NCBI GenBank assembly: GCA_035299505.1
Contig: DATGWL010000097.1
Coordinates: forward strand, 1-64,000
Direction: 5' to 3'
DNA from: M3007 sp035299505
GTDB lineage: Bacteria > Bacteroidota > Bacteroidia > Chitinophagales > Saprospiraceae
Length of the DNA: 64,000 bases
Shown: in pieces, positions 46,828 to 55,841 of the stretch
Position numbering within the stretch: the stretch's first letter is position 1
Layout: the number at the start of each line of letters is the position of its first letter
The notes under the pieces: model-generated
The model's input: the letters and a program-made list of their open reading frames with translations, nothing else
What the model was told of the DNA's origin: nothing
The model's database searches: none
Translations under genes and position numbers: made by a program

Positions 46828-47376
46828 ATGATTCCTAATTCAAGTATAAATACCATTTTTTCTGTTTTTACAGAGCGTGGACATGAAGAATACCATGGCG
46901 AGCCGGTTAGTCAACTGGAACATGCTGTTCAGGCAGCAGTATTGGCCCGGGAACAATACCCTAATGACCCGGAATTCATAATAGCTGCATTTTTACATGA
47001 TTTCGGTCATTTATGTAATTCTCCACAAGGAGATATGGATGGATACGGCCAATGGAATCATGAAATGATCGGATCAAAAACACTACAGGAACTGGGATTT
47101 TCAGCTAAGGTAACCAGCCTGGTAGAGAATCATGTTTTGGCCAAAAGATATCTGGTCAGCACCGACCCTGATTATTTTAATGGATTGTCTGAAGCCAGCC
47201 GAATAACCTTGGAAAAACAAGGAGGAAGGCTAAGCATTGAAGAGCAAACCGCATTTGAAGCTGATCCTTTATTTCACCAACATATTGCCCTGCGCAGAAT
47301 TGATGAAAAAGCCAAAATAATGAACCTATCTACAGATACAGCCTGGTTGGAGACACTCATGAAGAAGCATTTTTAG
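46828..47376 (+). CDS. PhnZ-type HD-domain mixed-valent diiron oxygenase
   Basis: A 182-residue HD-domain enzyme. PhnZ oxidatively cleaves the C-P bond of 1-hydroxy-2-aminoethylphosphonate to glycine and phosphate. From memory of PhnZ, its key residues appear here at an offset of one or two: Tyr22 and Glu25 (YHGE gate), iron ligands His32, His57, Asp58, His78, His102, Asp159, His61 at the active site, and phosphonate contacts Lys106, Ser124, Thr127, Gln131, Arg156. LRRIDEKAK is typical of the family. The usual partner hydroxylase PhnY is not in the window. It is probably co-transcribed with btaA 19 bp downstream. Confidence 0.85.
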   Translation: MIPNSSINTIFSVFTERGHEEYHGEPVSQLEHAVQAAVLAREQYPNDPEFIIAAFLHDFGHLCNSPQGDMDGYGQWNHEMIGSKTLQELGFSAKVTSLVENHVLAKRYLVSTDPDYFNGLSEASRITLEKQGGRLSIEEQTAFEADPLFHQHIALRRIDEKAKIMNLSTDTAWLETLMKKHF

Positions 47377-47395
47377 TTGAAAAAACTGATAAAGC

Positions 47396-48556
47396 ATGGT
47401 TAACACGATTAAAACCAAGGTATTCCAAAAAATTCATGGCAGTAATCTGGTGTACAACACCTGTTGGGAGGACCCCAGATGTGACAGGGCCCTGCTGGAT
47501 TTTGATAAGGAAAGCCAGATTGTAATGTTGACATCAGCAGGGTGCAATGCATTAGATTATTTATTGGACGACCCTAAAAGTATCGACTGTATTGACATGA
47601 ACCCAAGGCAAAACGGGTTACTGGAACTCAAATGCAGGATGATTCAACATGCTGATTATCAATCACTTTTTGAATGGTTCGGACAAGGATTCAGCCAGCA
47701 GGCTGCTACTCTTTTCCACAAGACCTTAGCAAAGCAACTTTCCGATTTCAGCAGAAAATATTGGCATAAGCATCTTTATTTTTTTACCGGAGAGAAATTA
47801 CGCAAGCGCTTTTATTGGTATGGTAGCGCAGGGGCCGCTGCATACTTGCTGCATAAAAGGATAAAGGCTAAAAAAAGCCTCAGAAACAACATGCATGCCT
47901 TACAACGCGCTCAGAATCTCGAAGAACAAAAAGCTATTTATGAGCAATTAGAGCCACTTTTATTAGACGCCTTCACTGCATGGTTAATCAACAGACACAT
48001 TTTCCAAAGCATGTTAGGTGTTCCACAAATTCAACAGAACCTGGCAAAAGAAAACTACCCTGATGGCATGGCTGGTTATGTCAGAGCCTGCTTGCGCAGC
48101 GTATTTACCCAACAAAGTTTAGCAGACAACTATTTTTGGAGAGTATACCTGAATGGTCATTATTCAGAGGAGTGTTGTCCCAATTACTTAAAACAAGAAA
48201 ATTATGACCTTTTAAAGAGCCGTGTGAATCGAATCCAAACCCACACGTTCACTTTAAGTGATTTTCTGCAGCAAAACCCTGGCAAGTACACCCATTTTAT
48301 CTTGCTTGACCATCAGGACTGGATGGCAGAGAACAACATAGCTGCCCTGGAGGAAGAATGGCAGCTCATACTGCAAAACAGCGCTCCAGGCGCTAAATAC
48401 CTGCTTCGCTCGGCATCCGCTTCCGTACATTTCATTCCGATGTTCGTACACGAAAAAGTGACTTTTTTGTCTGCCGACTCAATCCCTAATATCCCCTCCG
48501 ACCGGGTGGGCACATACGCAACTACCTTGAGAGGTATCTTAAAGCAGCCGCAATAA
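47396..48556 (+). CDS. btaA: BtaA-like S-adenosylmethionine:diacylglycerol 3-amino-3-carboxypropyltransferase (DUF3419)
   Basis: A 386-residue protein, close to the family's ~400. It transfers the aminocarboxypropyl group of SAM to diacylglycerol, the first step of the betaine lipid DGTS. Family marks: YNTCWEDPRCD (residues 20-30), TSAGCNALDYLL and IDCIDMNPRQNGLLELK, which form a SAM-binding fold. The gene for a BtaB-type methyltransferase overlaps its stop (TAATG). Betaine lipid replaces phospholipid when phosphate is scarce. No PlcP-type phospholipase gene is adjacent. Confidence 0.88.
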   Translation: MVNTIKTKVFQKIHGSNLVYNTCWEDPRCDRALLDFDKESQIVMLTSAGCNALDYLLDDPKSIDCIDMNPRQNGLLELKCRMIQHADYQSLFEWFGQGFSQQAATLFHKTLAKQLSDFSRKYWHKHLYFFTGEKLRKRFYWYGSAGAAAYLLHKRIKAKKSLRNNMHALQRAQNLEEQKAIYEQLEPLLLDAFTAWLINRHIFQSMLGVPQIQQNLAKENYPDGMAGYVRACLRSVFTQQSLADNYFWRVYLNGHYSEECCPNYLKQENYDLLKSRVNRIQTHTFTLSDFLQQNPGKYTHFILLDHQDWMAENNIAALEEEWQLILQNSAPGAKYLLRSASASVHFIPMFVHEKVTFLSADSIPNIPSDRVGTYATTLRGILKQPQ

Positions 48557-49248
48557 TGGAGAAACTCATTATACACTCAGCCCCTGAACAGGAAACAGCC
48601 ATTAAAGGATATTACAAATGGCATGCTAAAGTGTATCAACTTACCCGCTGGACATTCCTGTTTGGAAGAAGGCGAATTATTCATGCCCTCGAAATTCCCA
48701 TGTTCAGCGAATTAACCGTTCTGGAGGTAGGTTGTGGAACTGGCTATAACTTAAATATACTGAGCCGTTTTTACCCTAATTTACAATTAATTGGGCTAGA
48801 CCTGTCTCCTGATATGCTAAACATCGCCAGTAAGAAATTAAGTCGTTTTTCCAGGAGGGTACTTTTATTGGAAAATGCTTACGGAACTGAACCTGTTAAG
48901 CTCCCTAAGCGACCAGATGTGATGCTGTTTTCATATTGTCTGACAATGATCAATCCCGGATGGAAGGAAGTTATTTTGAAAGCATACGCAGATCTACCTG
49001 TAGGCGGCCGAATTGCCGTGGTAGATTTTCATGGAAGTCCTTTCGCCTGGTTCAGGAAATGGATGAAGTTCAATCATGTTCGCATGGAAGAACATTTATT
49101 GCCTAGTCTCAAGGAAAACTTCGAGTTGCAACGACTTGATATTTTGAAAGCTTATGGCGGCTTATGGACCTTTTTTATCTACATTGGAAAGAAAAAAGCT
49201 CCGGAATTTGCAGATAAGTCTACTTCCCAATATTCAACTGAAGAGTAG
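48556..49248 (+). CDS. btaB: BtaB-like SAM-dependent N-methyltransferase for betaine lipid
   Basis: A 230-residue class I methyltransferase. SAM motif I is VLEVGCGTGYN (GCGTG at 59-63). The N-terminal YYKWHAKVYQLTRWTFLFGR is characteristic of the BtaB family, which trimethylates the DGHS made by BtaA to DGTS. TAATG coupling to btaA supports a joint pathway. Its last 29 bp overlap the 3' end of the convergent TonB receptor gene, so both tails are read from the same DNA. Confidence 0.88.
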   Translation: MEKLIIHSAPEQETAIKGYYKWHAKVYQLTRWTFLFGRRRIIHALEIPMFSELTVLEVGCGTGYNLNILSRFYPNLQLIGLDLSPDMLNIASKKLSRFSRRVLLLENAYGTEPVKLPKRPDVMLFSYCLTMINPGWKEVILKAYADLPVGGRIAVVDFHGSPFAWFRKWMKFNHVRMEEHLLPSLKENFELQRLDILKAYGGLWTFFIYIGKKKAPEFADKSTSQYSTEE

Positions 49249-51253
49249 CAAACAACGACCGTCCATAACCATTGATGCCTGATCCATGTGTGCGGTAATC
49301 CTGGTTAAATATATTGAGCATACTAACCTGAACCAGTATGGCTGGCTTCCACTCATACTCAAAATGCAGATTCAGCAATTGCCATCCTGGTGTACCACCC
49401 TTGGGGATTCTGTTATCGTCCTGATCGCCTTTCGCAAGCCGGGTCTGTTTGGCAGCTCCAATCCATTCCGCAGTAATCTGTCCAAATTCTGGCTTAAACT
49501 CCAATGCAACTCTGCCAAAAGCGGGTGGAATTCGCCTTACTGGCTCATTATCACTGACATTTTGCCCATAGGTATAGGTTAAACTGCCAGCCAGACTCCA
49601 ACGCTGATTTATCAGGTATTTGCCATCTGCTTCAAATCCTTGAATATAGGCACGACCAGAGTTTTCCTTTTGGTATAAGGGATATCCCTGCATCATTTGG
49701 GTATCCTGTTTTACCCTGGTGATCAAATCACGCAACTCGTTTCTGTACAGATATGCGGCCCCTTGAATAGAAGAACTCTGCCATTTGTATCCCATTTGAA
49801 AATGAGTTGACCGCTCCGGTTTAAGTTGGTAGTTTGGTGCTTCAAAACGAAAGTCGACAACACCAAGTGTGCCCAAGTCATCAATATTGGGTGTGCGGAA
49901 GGAGGTTTGGGCAGAAGCAAATATGGTTGATTGATTTTTTATATGATAGCCTGCGGATCCATTCCATACAATTGCTTTTGGCGTTAGGGTCACCTCGCCT
50001 AAATCAGCCTCTTTCACACCAATGGAATAAGTATTCCAACGGCCGCCAGCCGTAAATTCCCACTTCCGTACCGATAAAGAATGAATTGAAAATAATGATA
50101 CGCTTGACATGGTTGATCCATCCGGATACAATCCCCTCTTGGGTGTCAGCACACCTGTAACCTCATCCAAATCGTTTCTGTTGCTGTTCACCTGGTCCAG
50201 ATAGCCATCAATTCCGGAACGAATTGTCCAACAGTCGCCAATTTCATGATAAAATTGAACAACCCCGCCAAATGACTTTACCCGATCTGATTCGGTACGC
50301 AATACAGAAGAACCATTCTTTCTTATTTTTCTGACTTCTTCTGTTTCGTGTAGCGACAATGTTGTGCTTATTTGTTTCAAAGTTCCTTTGCTCAACTTCT
50401 GATCCCAACGAACATAACTCAACGCCCTGTTTTGTGGGTCCATGTGATTTTCTGCAAAGTTCTCCAAGACTATCTTATGGTATACCGGAACGTTTTGTTG
50501 ATGTACACGTTGATGTAGTACGGTTAAGGTAGCCTTTGAATTAAGCGCACATTTTACTTTGATATCCATATCCAGCTCGCGATAGCCGCTGGGGGATTGC
50601 CGACCAGTGGTATCGCCTCCTGCCAAATCGCCAAATTTTCGCCAGCTGACCCCGCCAACCATAGCAACACGTTTGCTGCTGAATCCAATTTCCGGCCTCA
50701 GTGTTTGCTCCATTTGTTGCGTGGCCCAGCGCGCAGTCATTTTACCATTCCAGGAAATTTGATTATCAAACTCTAATGCACGGGTAAATGCTTGTAATGT
50801 CCCCCCCATGGCATCTGATCCAAAGGGCACTGCCCCACCCCCTCTGAGCGCCTCAATACGATCCAGCGTAAAAACATCAATCGTATTGAAATATTGGTTC
50901 GGGCCATACCGGAAAGTAGCATTATTCAATCGGACGCCATCAATCAACAACAATGTTTGATTGCCGGTGAGTCCACGCAGAAAAGGCGAGCCTCCACCAT
51001 GATTGGTTTTTTGTACAAATACACCAGGCAAAACACTTAATGCCTCCGGGCTGGTTCTGGATTGTACCTTTTGTATCTCTCTATTTTTAAGAATCGCAAC
51101 AGCTTCAAGTGTTCTTAAAGATTTGCTTTCTCCTCTATAAGCTGTTACCACAGTTTCATCCAGTAAAATCAGACTGTCTGCAGTCCATTCATTTTGAGCA
51201 AAAACTTGGCAGGAAGCAAGTAAAAAAAGAGCAAAAAGGCTGCTTATTCGCAT
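49220..51253 (-). CDS. TonB-dependent receptor without regulatory N-domain
   Basis: A 677-residue outer-membrane receptor with a signal peptide (LFALFLLASCQVFAQ). The plug begins directly (ETVVTAYRGESKSL, EALSVLPGVFVQKTN, FLRGLTGNQTLLLIDGVRLN, IEALRGGGAVPFGSDAMGG). The barrel ends in SLFATLQLNIGK. The form is like BtuB/CirA receptors. The promoter has the TTAAT-N6-TTAAT-N11-TACATTTG layout shared with other genes of this region, so import of a phosphorus-containing ligand is inferred; the ligand is unknown. Confidence 0.9.
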   Translation of the reverse strand: MRISSLFALFLLASCQVFAQNEWTADSLILLDETVVTAYRGESKSLRTLEAVAILKNREIQKVQSRTSPEALSVLPGVFVQKTNHGGGSPFLRGLTGNQTLLLIDGVRLNNATFRYGPNQYFNTIDVFTLDRIEALRGGGAVPFGSDAMGGTLQAFTRALEFDNQISWNGKMTARWATQQMEQTLRPEIGFSSKRVAMVGGVSWRKFGDLAGGDTTGRQSPSGYRELDMDIKVKCALNSKATLTVLHQRVHQQNVPVYHKIVLENFAENHMDPQNRALSYVRWDQKLSKGTLKQISTTLSLHETEEVRKIRKNGSSVLRTESDRVKSFGGVVQFYHEIGDCWTIRSGIDGYLDQVNSNRNDLDEVTGVLTPKRGLYPDGSTMSSVSLFSIHSLSVRKWEFTAGGRWNTYSIGVKEADLGEVTLTPKAIVWNGSAGYHIKNQSTIFASAQTSFRTPNIDDLGTLGVVDFRFEAPNYQLKPERSTHFQMGYKWQSSSIQGAAYLYRNELRDLITRVKQDTQMMQGYPLYQKENSGRAYIQGFEADGKYLINQRWSLAGSLTYTYGQNVSDNEPVRRIPPAFGRVALEFKPEFGQITAEWIGAAKQTRLAKGDQDDNRIPKGGTPGWQLLNLHFEYEWKPAILVQVSMLNIFNQDYRTHGSGINGYGRSLFATLQLNIGK

Positions 51254-51269
51254 GTTGTCAATGTTTTTG

Positions 51270-51304
51270 CAAATGTAGCTGGCCTATTATTAAGCTAAAA
51301 TTAA
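51270..51304 (-). promoter_or_regulatory. TonB receptor promoter with candidate Pho box
   Basis: On the minus strand: TTAAT (51304-51300), six bases, TTAAT (51293-51289), eleven bases, then the perfect -7 element TACATTTG (51277-51270). The same spacing occurs at 59067-59101 and 59613-59647. The predicted leader is very short (about 11 nt). Confidence 0.65.
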
Positions 51305-51344
51305 TTCGCGTTTACCGCATCCCCCAACAGATAGATATCATTAT

Positions 51345-51394
51345 TTCACATTGACTTCACATAAGGGTAAAGCCTTACTGATTGAATATACTTG
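51345..51394 (+). promoter_or_regulatory. Candidate Pho-type promoter of the first YncE/phosphoesterase gene
   Basis: TTCACA-N5-TTCACA at 51345-51350 and 51356-51361 has an 11-bp period and fits the B. subtilis PhoP consensus TT(A/C/T)ACA-N5-repeat. TATACTTG at 51387-51394 is one base from TAnnTTTG. The box-to-element spacing differs from the other promoters, so this is weaker. Confidence 0.4.
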
Positions 51395-51416
51395 ATCTTC
51401 GCCGTAAATTATTTTC

Positions 51417-54188
51417 ATGAAAGCCATCCTTCTAGTCCTTTCAACCGCTTTTGTATTGCTTTATGGTTGCAAATCCGGTTTGTTAAACAATACAACCCTG
51501 ATTAGTGCTCCAGCCGGTGAGCAATATTGCAATATTTCAATCAATGGGATAACCATTATACCTAATGGTCGCCTCCTGGAACCAATGGGACAAACCGTTC
51601 GGATTGCGCCTCACCCGTATGGGTTAACATTATCGAGGGACGGCAGTTTGGCCGTTACTGCCAACTCTGGCAACCGACCCTTTTCCATTACCATACTGGA
51701 AAACCCGCTTTCCGGGAGCCCTGTTGTCAGACAAATACCCAAAGGAGTTCAAAACGATCCAAATTTATTGGAGGATGTGTTTATGGGACTGGCCATCACT
51801 CCTGACAATCGGTTTGTATGGGTTTCCGGAGGCCAATCCAATATGTTATTCCAATTTGAATTGGCTACGGGCAAAAGAACAGACTCCATTTATTGCGGTT
51901 CGGAGGAATTCAATCATGGTTATTTAGGAGATATGGTTCTCACCAGAGCCGGGGATAAACTATATGTATGCGATCAGAGCAATTTCAGCCTGCTGATGGT
52001 TGATATTGCCAAACACCAGGTTGTGCAAAGAGTTTCTGTTGGGCGATATCCATTTGGCGTCACCCTTTCACCAGACGAAAAAACGGTTTATGTTGCCAAT
52101 GTCGGCATGTTTGAATATAAGCCACTTGAACCCCTCCATGGAAAGGCTGACCTCTCTCAGGCACCCGGATTTCCTGTAAGCGCTTATGGATCCAATGAAA
52201 TGAAGGAAGGTATTTCTTTAGACAATGGGAAGGTTCCTGCCTTAGGAGACCCCAATGTTCCGGAATCGTTTTCTGTGTGGGCCGTTGATGTAACAGGGAA
52301 AAATCCGGTGGTGAAACACAAAGTCAAAACCGGATTTTTAATTGGCGAAAAAATTGAGGGTATACCAGCTGTTGGAGGTGCTAGTCCGAATTCCCTGGTA
52401 GCGACGGATAAGTTTGTTTTCGCCAGCAATGGGAATAATGACTGTATATCAGTGATAAATCCGATCAAGGGAGAGGTCGTTCAGAATATTTTCCTGAAAC
52501 CGTTGCCCCAGTTGAGCAAGCATAGAGGGGTTATTCCATTTGGCATGGCTTTATCGCCCGACCAAAGCCGGCTCTTTGTTGCAGAATCCGGGATAAATGC
52601 CATTGCTGTCATAGACCTTAAGCCTTTGGCAGACAACCAGCCTGCAAAGGTGATTGGACATTTGCCGGTTGGGTGGTTCCCTTCCAAAATAGCTGTTTCT
52701 CCTGATGGGAAAAAATTATTGGTAGCAAATGCCAAAGGTTATGGCAGCGGTCCAAATGGCGGATTCACCTTTAAGGAAGGAGAAGAAGGTTCCTATATCG
52801 GCCACCTGATGCACGGTTCTGTTACGTCATTGGAAATACCAACAGATGAACAGTTGCCATACTGGACAAAAAAAGTATTGGAAAACAATTTCAAGGTTAC
52901 ACCCCTTTCAAGCGAATCCATCAAAAGAGAGCCCAATCATCCAATACCCCTGTATCCCGGAGAAAGGAAAACACCCATCAAGTACATTGTTTTTATTTCC
53001 AAAGAAAACCGGACTTATGATGAAGTATTTGGTCAGCTGAAAAAAGGTAAAGGCGACCCTGATATTGCCCGTTACGGTTATCAAAGAAGCTTTTCAAACA
53101 AAGCCAAAGACCGTGTGGTAAAAGATGCCACTATTATGCCCAATCACCTTTCGTTGGCTCAACGGTTTAGCATATCCGACAACTTCTACGTAGACAGCGA
53201 CCACTCTGCAGACGGCCACAGGTGGCTGGTAAACACCTATCCAAACGAATGGGTAGAAACGAATGTGGCTGCAGGGTATGGCGGACACCGGGATGTAAAG
53301 GAAAAAAGTAAGGAGAAAGGGAAATATGGCTGGACCGGAGCAGCCGGCGCCATTTTCCCGGAAGATTATAATGAAGCTGGTTCAATGTGGGACCATCTTG
53401 AACGCAATCAAATCAGTTTATACAACTGGGGGTTTGGAACAGAAATGGCATCCAACCTTTCAGATAGTACAATGAGGTATTTCGGCCAGAAAGTACTCAT
53501 TAATTATCCTGTTCCTGCGCCGCTTTTTGTCAATACTTCCAAACGTTACCCCACTTTCAACATGGCTATTCCTGATCAATTCAGGGCAGATATGTTTATG
53601 GAAGACTTCAAATCAAACTGGCTGGGAAAAGGCATAAATCCACCTCAGGTACTTACCATTCTGTTACCAAACGACCATGGAGCCGGAGAACGCCCTCAGG
53701 CAGGCTTTCCATTCAGGGAAAGTTATATGGCAGATAATGACCTTGCCCTGGGCAGGATCATTGAATTTTTGAGTCACACAGCTTATTGGAAAGAAATGGC
53801 CGTGTTTGTTACAGAAGATGATGCCCAGGACGGAAGAGACCATGTAGACGCTCACCGGAGCCTGTTGATGGTTTACTCTCCCTATGCCAAAAGAAACCAT
53901 GTCAGCCATGTCCATACCAGTTTCGGAAGTATATTCAAGACCTTCTGGAACATCCTGGGTATTCCTTATCTGAATCAGTATGATGCAGGTGCAACAGACC
54001 TCAGTGACCTTTTTACCGCCCAACCTGATTTTACCCCATACAATGCGTTGCCAGCAGACCCTAAGGTGCTTGATCCACAACTGTTACTTAGTCCATTTGA
54101 TGCAAAATTCGACTGGAAATCAATGCTTGAATCACCAGTGCTGGACAATGTAGAAGATTTCATCAAGGAAAAATCTAACAAGGAATGA
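51417..54188 (+). CDS. YncE-like beta-propeller / phosphoesterase fusion lipoprotein
   Basis: A 923-residue envelope lipoprotein (lipobox LLYGC, Cys ~18). Residues ~50-460 form a YVTN-type propeller (SPDEKTVYVANVG, SPDGKKLLVANAKGYG). Residues ~510-880 are a PF04185-type phosphoesterase (FISKENRTYDEVFG, NFYVDSDHSADGHRW, LLPNDHGAG, VTEDDAQDGRDHVDAHRS), related to phospholipase C and acid phosphatase. These metal-site motifs are intact. The next gene overlaps its stop by 4 bp (ATGA). It probably releases phosphate or headgroups outside the inner membrane. A paralogue is encoded at 60417-62831. Confidence 0.88.
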   Translation: MKAILLVLSTAFVLLYGCKSGLLNNTTLISAPAGEQYCNISINGITIIPNGRLLEPMGQTVRIAPHPYGLTLSRDGSLAVTANSGNRPFSITILENPLSGSPVVRQIPKGVQNDPNLLEDVFMGLAITPDNRFVWVSGGQSNMLFQFELATGKRTDSIYCGSEEFNHGYLGDMVLTRAGDKLYVCDQSNFSLLMVDIAKHQVVQRVSVGRYPFGVTLSPDEKTVYVANVGMFEYKPLEPLHGKADLSQAPGFPVSAYGSNEMKEGISLDNGKVPALGDPNVPESFSVWAVDVTGKNPVVKHKVKTGFLIGEKIEGIPAVGGASPNSLVATDKFVFASNGNNDCISVINPIKGEVVQNIFLKPLPQLSKHRGVIPFGMALSPDQSRLFVAESGINAIAVIDLKPLADNQPAKVIGHLPVGWFPSKIAVSPDGKKLLVANAKGYGSGPNGGFTFKEGEEGSYIGHLMHGSVTSLEIPTDEQLPYWTKKVLENNFKVTPLSSESIKREPNHPIPLYPGERKTPIKYIVFISKENRTYDEVFGQLKKGKGDPDIARYGYQRSFSNKAKDRVVKDATIMPNHLSLAQRFSISDNFYVDSDHSADGHRWLVNTYPNEWVETNVAAGYGGHRDVKEKSKEKGKYGWTGAAGAIFPEDYNEAGSMWDHLERNQISLYNWGFGTEMASNLSDSTMRYFGQKVLINYPVPAPLFVNTSKRYPTFNMAIPDQFRADMFMEDFKSNWLGKGINPPQVLTILLPNDHGAGERPQAGFPFRESYMADNDLALGRIIEFLSHTAYWKEMAVFVTEDDAQDGRDHVDAHRSLLMVYSPYAKRNHVSHVHTSFGSIFKTFWNILGIPYLNQYDAGATDLSDLFTAQPDFTPYNALPADPKVLDPQLLLSPFDAKFDWKSMLESPVLDNVEDFIKEKSNKE

Positions 54189-55840
54189 ACAGGAAAGCGC
54201 TATTTCTCTCCATACAAATGGTCATACTTACTTTGGCAATACTGACCAACTTGCATGCACAAAAAGTAACAGGCATTAAACACGTCATCCTGATTGGGGT
54301 GGATGGTTTGAGTCCGGATGGTATACGGAAGGCCCATACACCAGTCATGGACAAGTTGATGGCTACCGGAGCCTACACACTCCATGCCCGTTGTGTAACA
54401 CCAAGCAGTTCCAGCTCCAACTGGGCATCCATGATCATGGGTGCAGATGTTGAACAACATGGTATCCACAGCAATGATTATGAAAGAGACCGGTTTATTC
54501 TGCCACCTGTTGTCAATGGCTCCTCTGATATATTCCCAACCATTTTTGGAGAGATTGACAAACAAATCAAAGAGGCTAAAATAGCGGCTGTGTATCATTG
54601 GAAAGGCTTTGGGCGACTATTTGAAGCAAACGCTGTTGACTACAACCAGGCAGCTGAAAGCGAAGACCAGGCAATGGATCTGGCTCTGAAGTACTTGCTT
54701 CGTGAAAAGCCCGTATTCACTTTTGTACATCTCGACCATGTAGACCATGCCGGGCATGTTTATGGCCATGGTTCACCAGCCTATTACGCATCGGTTGAAA
54801 AAGCCGATTCATTGATCGGTAGAATGGTGGTAGCAATAGAGGCGCTGGGCATTCAGGATCAAACCCTTTTATTGATTTCCGCAGACCACGGTGGCATAGG
54901 TATGGGGCATGGAGGATTGACCCTTGCAGAAATGGAAATTCCACTCATTTTATGGGGAAAATCTGTTAAGAAAGGCTACACAATTCCTACTCCTGTTTAC
55001 CAATATGATAATGCAGCCACCATTGCCTTTGCACTGGGAATACAGGCTCCATATGCCTGGATCGGACGCCCGGTTCAGTGCGCTTTTCAGGGCTTTGAAG
55101 CACCAGCCAATAATTATCCGGTAAATGAATGGATGGAAAAACCGGTCATCACTCCCGGCAATTCCAGTGGAATGTATGGTCAGGGTGGATTATTTTTCAA
55201 GGATACCACGATATCAATATCGGCTAATAATACAGCTTACAAAACATATTCTATCAGGTATACCATAGATGGATCTATGCCTGATGCACAATCTGAAACC
55301 TATACATCTCCGATCAAATTCCGGTCGAACATGGTATTAAGAGCAGCCTTATTCGACGGGATCAAACGGGTTAGTGAGATTTCAGAAGCTAATTTCAGAT
55401 TAGCTGATAAAGAAAAGAATGCACCAATAACCTACCAATGTTACCTGGCTGAAAATCTGAAACAGCTTCCGGATTTTCATGAGTTAACTCCTGTTAAAGA
55501 GGGAAAATCTTACGAATTTAGCTCCGCAGAGTTAACCTTGCCCAGACAAGAAAACGTGGCTGTAGTATTTTCTGGCAATATCAACATTGAAACCGAGGGG
55601 AATTACCAGCTTTTCACCAGATCCGATGATGGCAGTAAATTGTATTTGGACAACAAACTGGTAGTCAATAATGACGGAGACCATGGGATCCAGGAAAAGT
55701 CTGGTAAAATCTCATTAAAAAAAGGAATGCACTCCATTCGGGTTGAATGGTTCAATGGAGGAGGAGGAAGCTGGCTTGATGTTTCTATCGAGGGTGGAGG
55801 AATACCAAGGCAAATCATCCCTTTGCGTATGCTGAGGTAG
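54185..55840 (+). CDS. NPP-type phosphodiesterase with chitobiase-like and PA14 domains
   Basis: A 551-residue exported enzyme (signal peptide MVILTLAILTNLHAQ). The alkaline phosphatase/nucleotide pyrophosphatase core has LIGVDGLSPDGI (metal Asp), a Ser/Thr nucleophile in VTPSSSSSNWASM, HLDHVDHAGHVYG and SADHGGIGMGHGG. A beta domain (residues ~335-400, SIRYTIDGSMPDAQSETYTS) resembles chitobiase C-terminal modules. The last ~140 residues are PA14 (YQLFTRSDDGSKLYLDNKL). It should cleave phosphodiesters or phosphonoesters, with PA14 binding glycans. It is translationally coupled to the preceding phosphoesterase. Confidence 0.88.
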   Translation: MNRKALFLSIQMVILTLAILTNLHAQKVTGIKHVILIGVDGLSPDGIRKAHTPVMDKLMATGAYTLHARCVTPSSSSSNWASMIMGADVEQHGIHSNDYERDRFILPPVVNGSSDIFPTIFGEIDKQIKEAKIAAVYHWKGFGRLFEANAVDYNQAAESEDQAMDLALKYLLREKPVFTFVHLDHVDHAGHVYGHGSPAYYASVEKADSLIGRMVVAIEALGIQDQTLLLISADHGGIGMGHGGLTLAEMEIPLILWGKSVKKGYTIPTPVYQYDNAATIAFALGIQAPYAWIGRPVQCAFQGFEAPANNYPVNEWMEKPVITPGNSSGMYGQGGLFFKDTTISISANNTAYKTYSIRYTIDGSMPDAQSETYTSPIKFRSNMVLRAALFDGIKRVSEISEANFRLADKEKNAPITYQCYLAENLKQLPDFHELTPVKEGKSYEFSSAELTLPRQENVAVVFSGNINIETEGNYQLFTRSDDGSKLYLDNKLVVNNDGDHGIQEKSGKISLKKGMHSIRVEWFNGGGGSWLDVSIEGGGIPRQIIPLRMLR

Positions 55841-55841
55841 G

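Noticed and set aside
51312..51316. A third forward-strand repeat, TTACC, in phase with TTAAG and TTAAT at 51290 and 51301
   Set aside because: No -7 element stands at the spacing seen elsewhere, and the same bases form a better minus-strand box for the TonB receptor gene.
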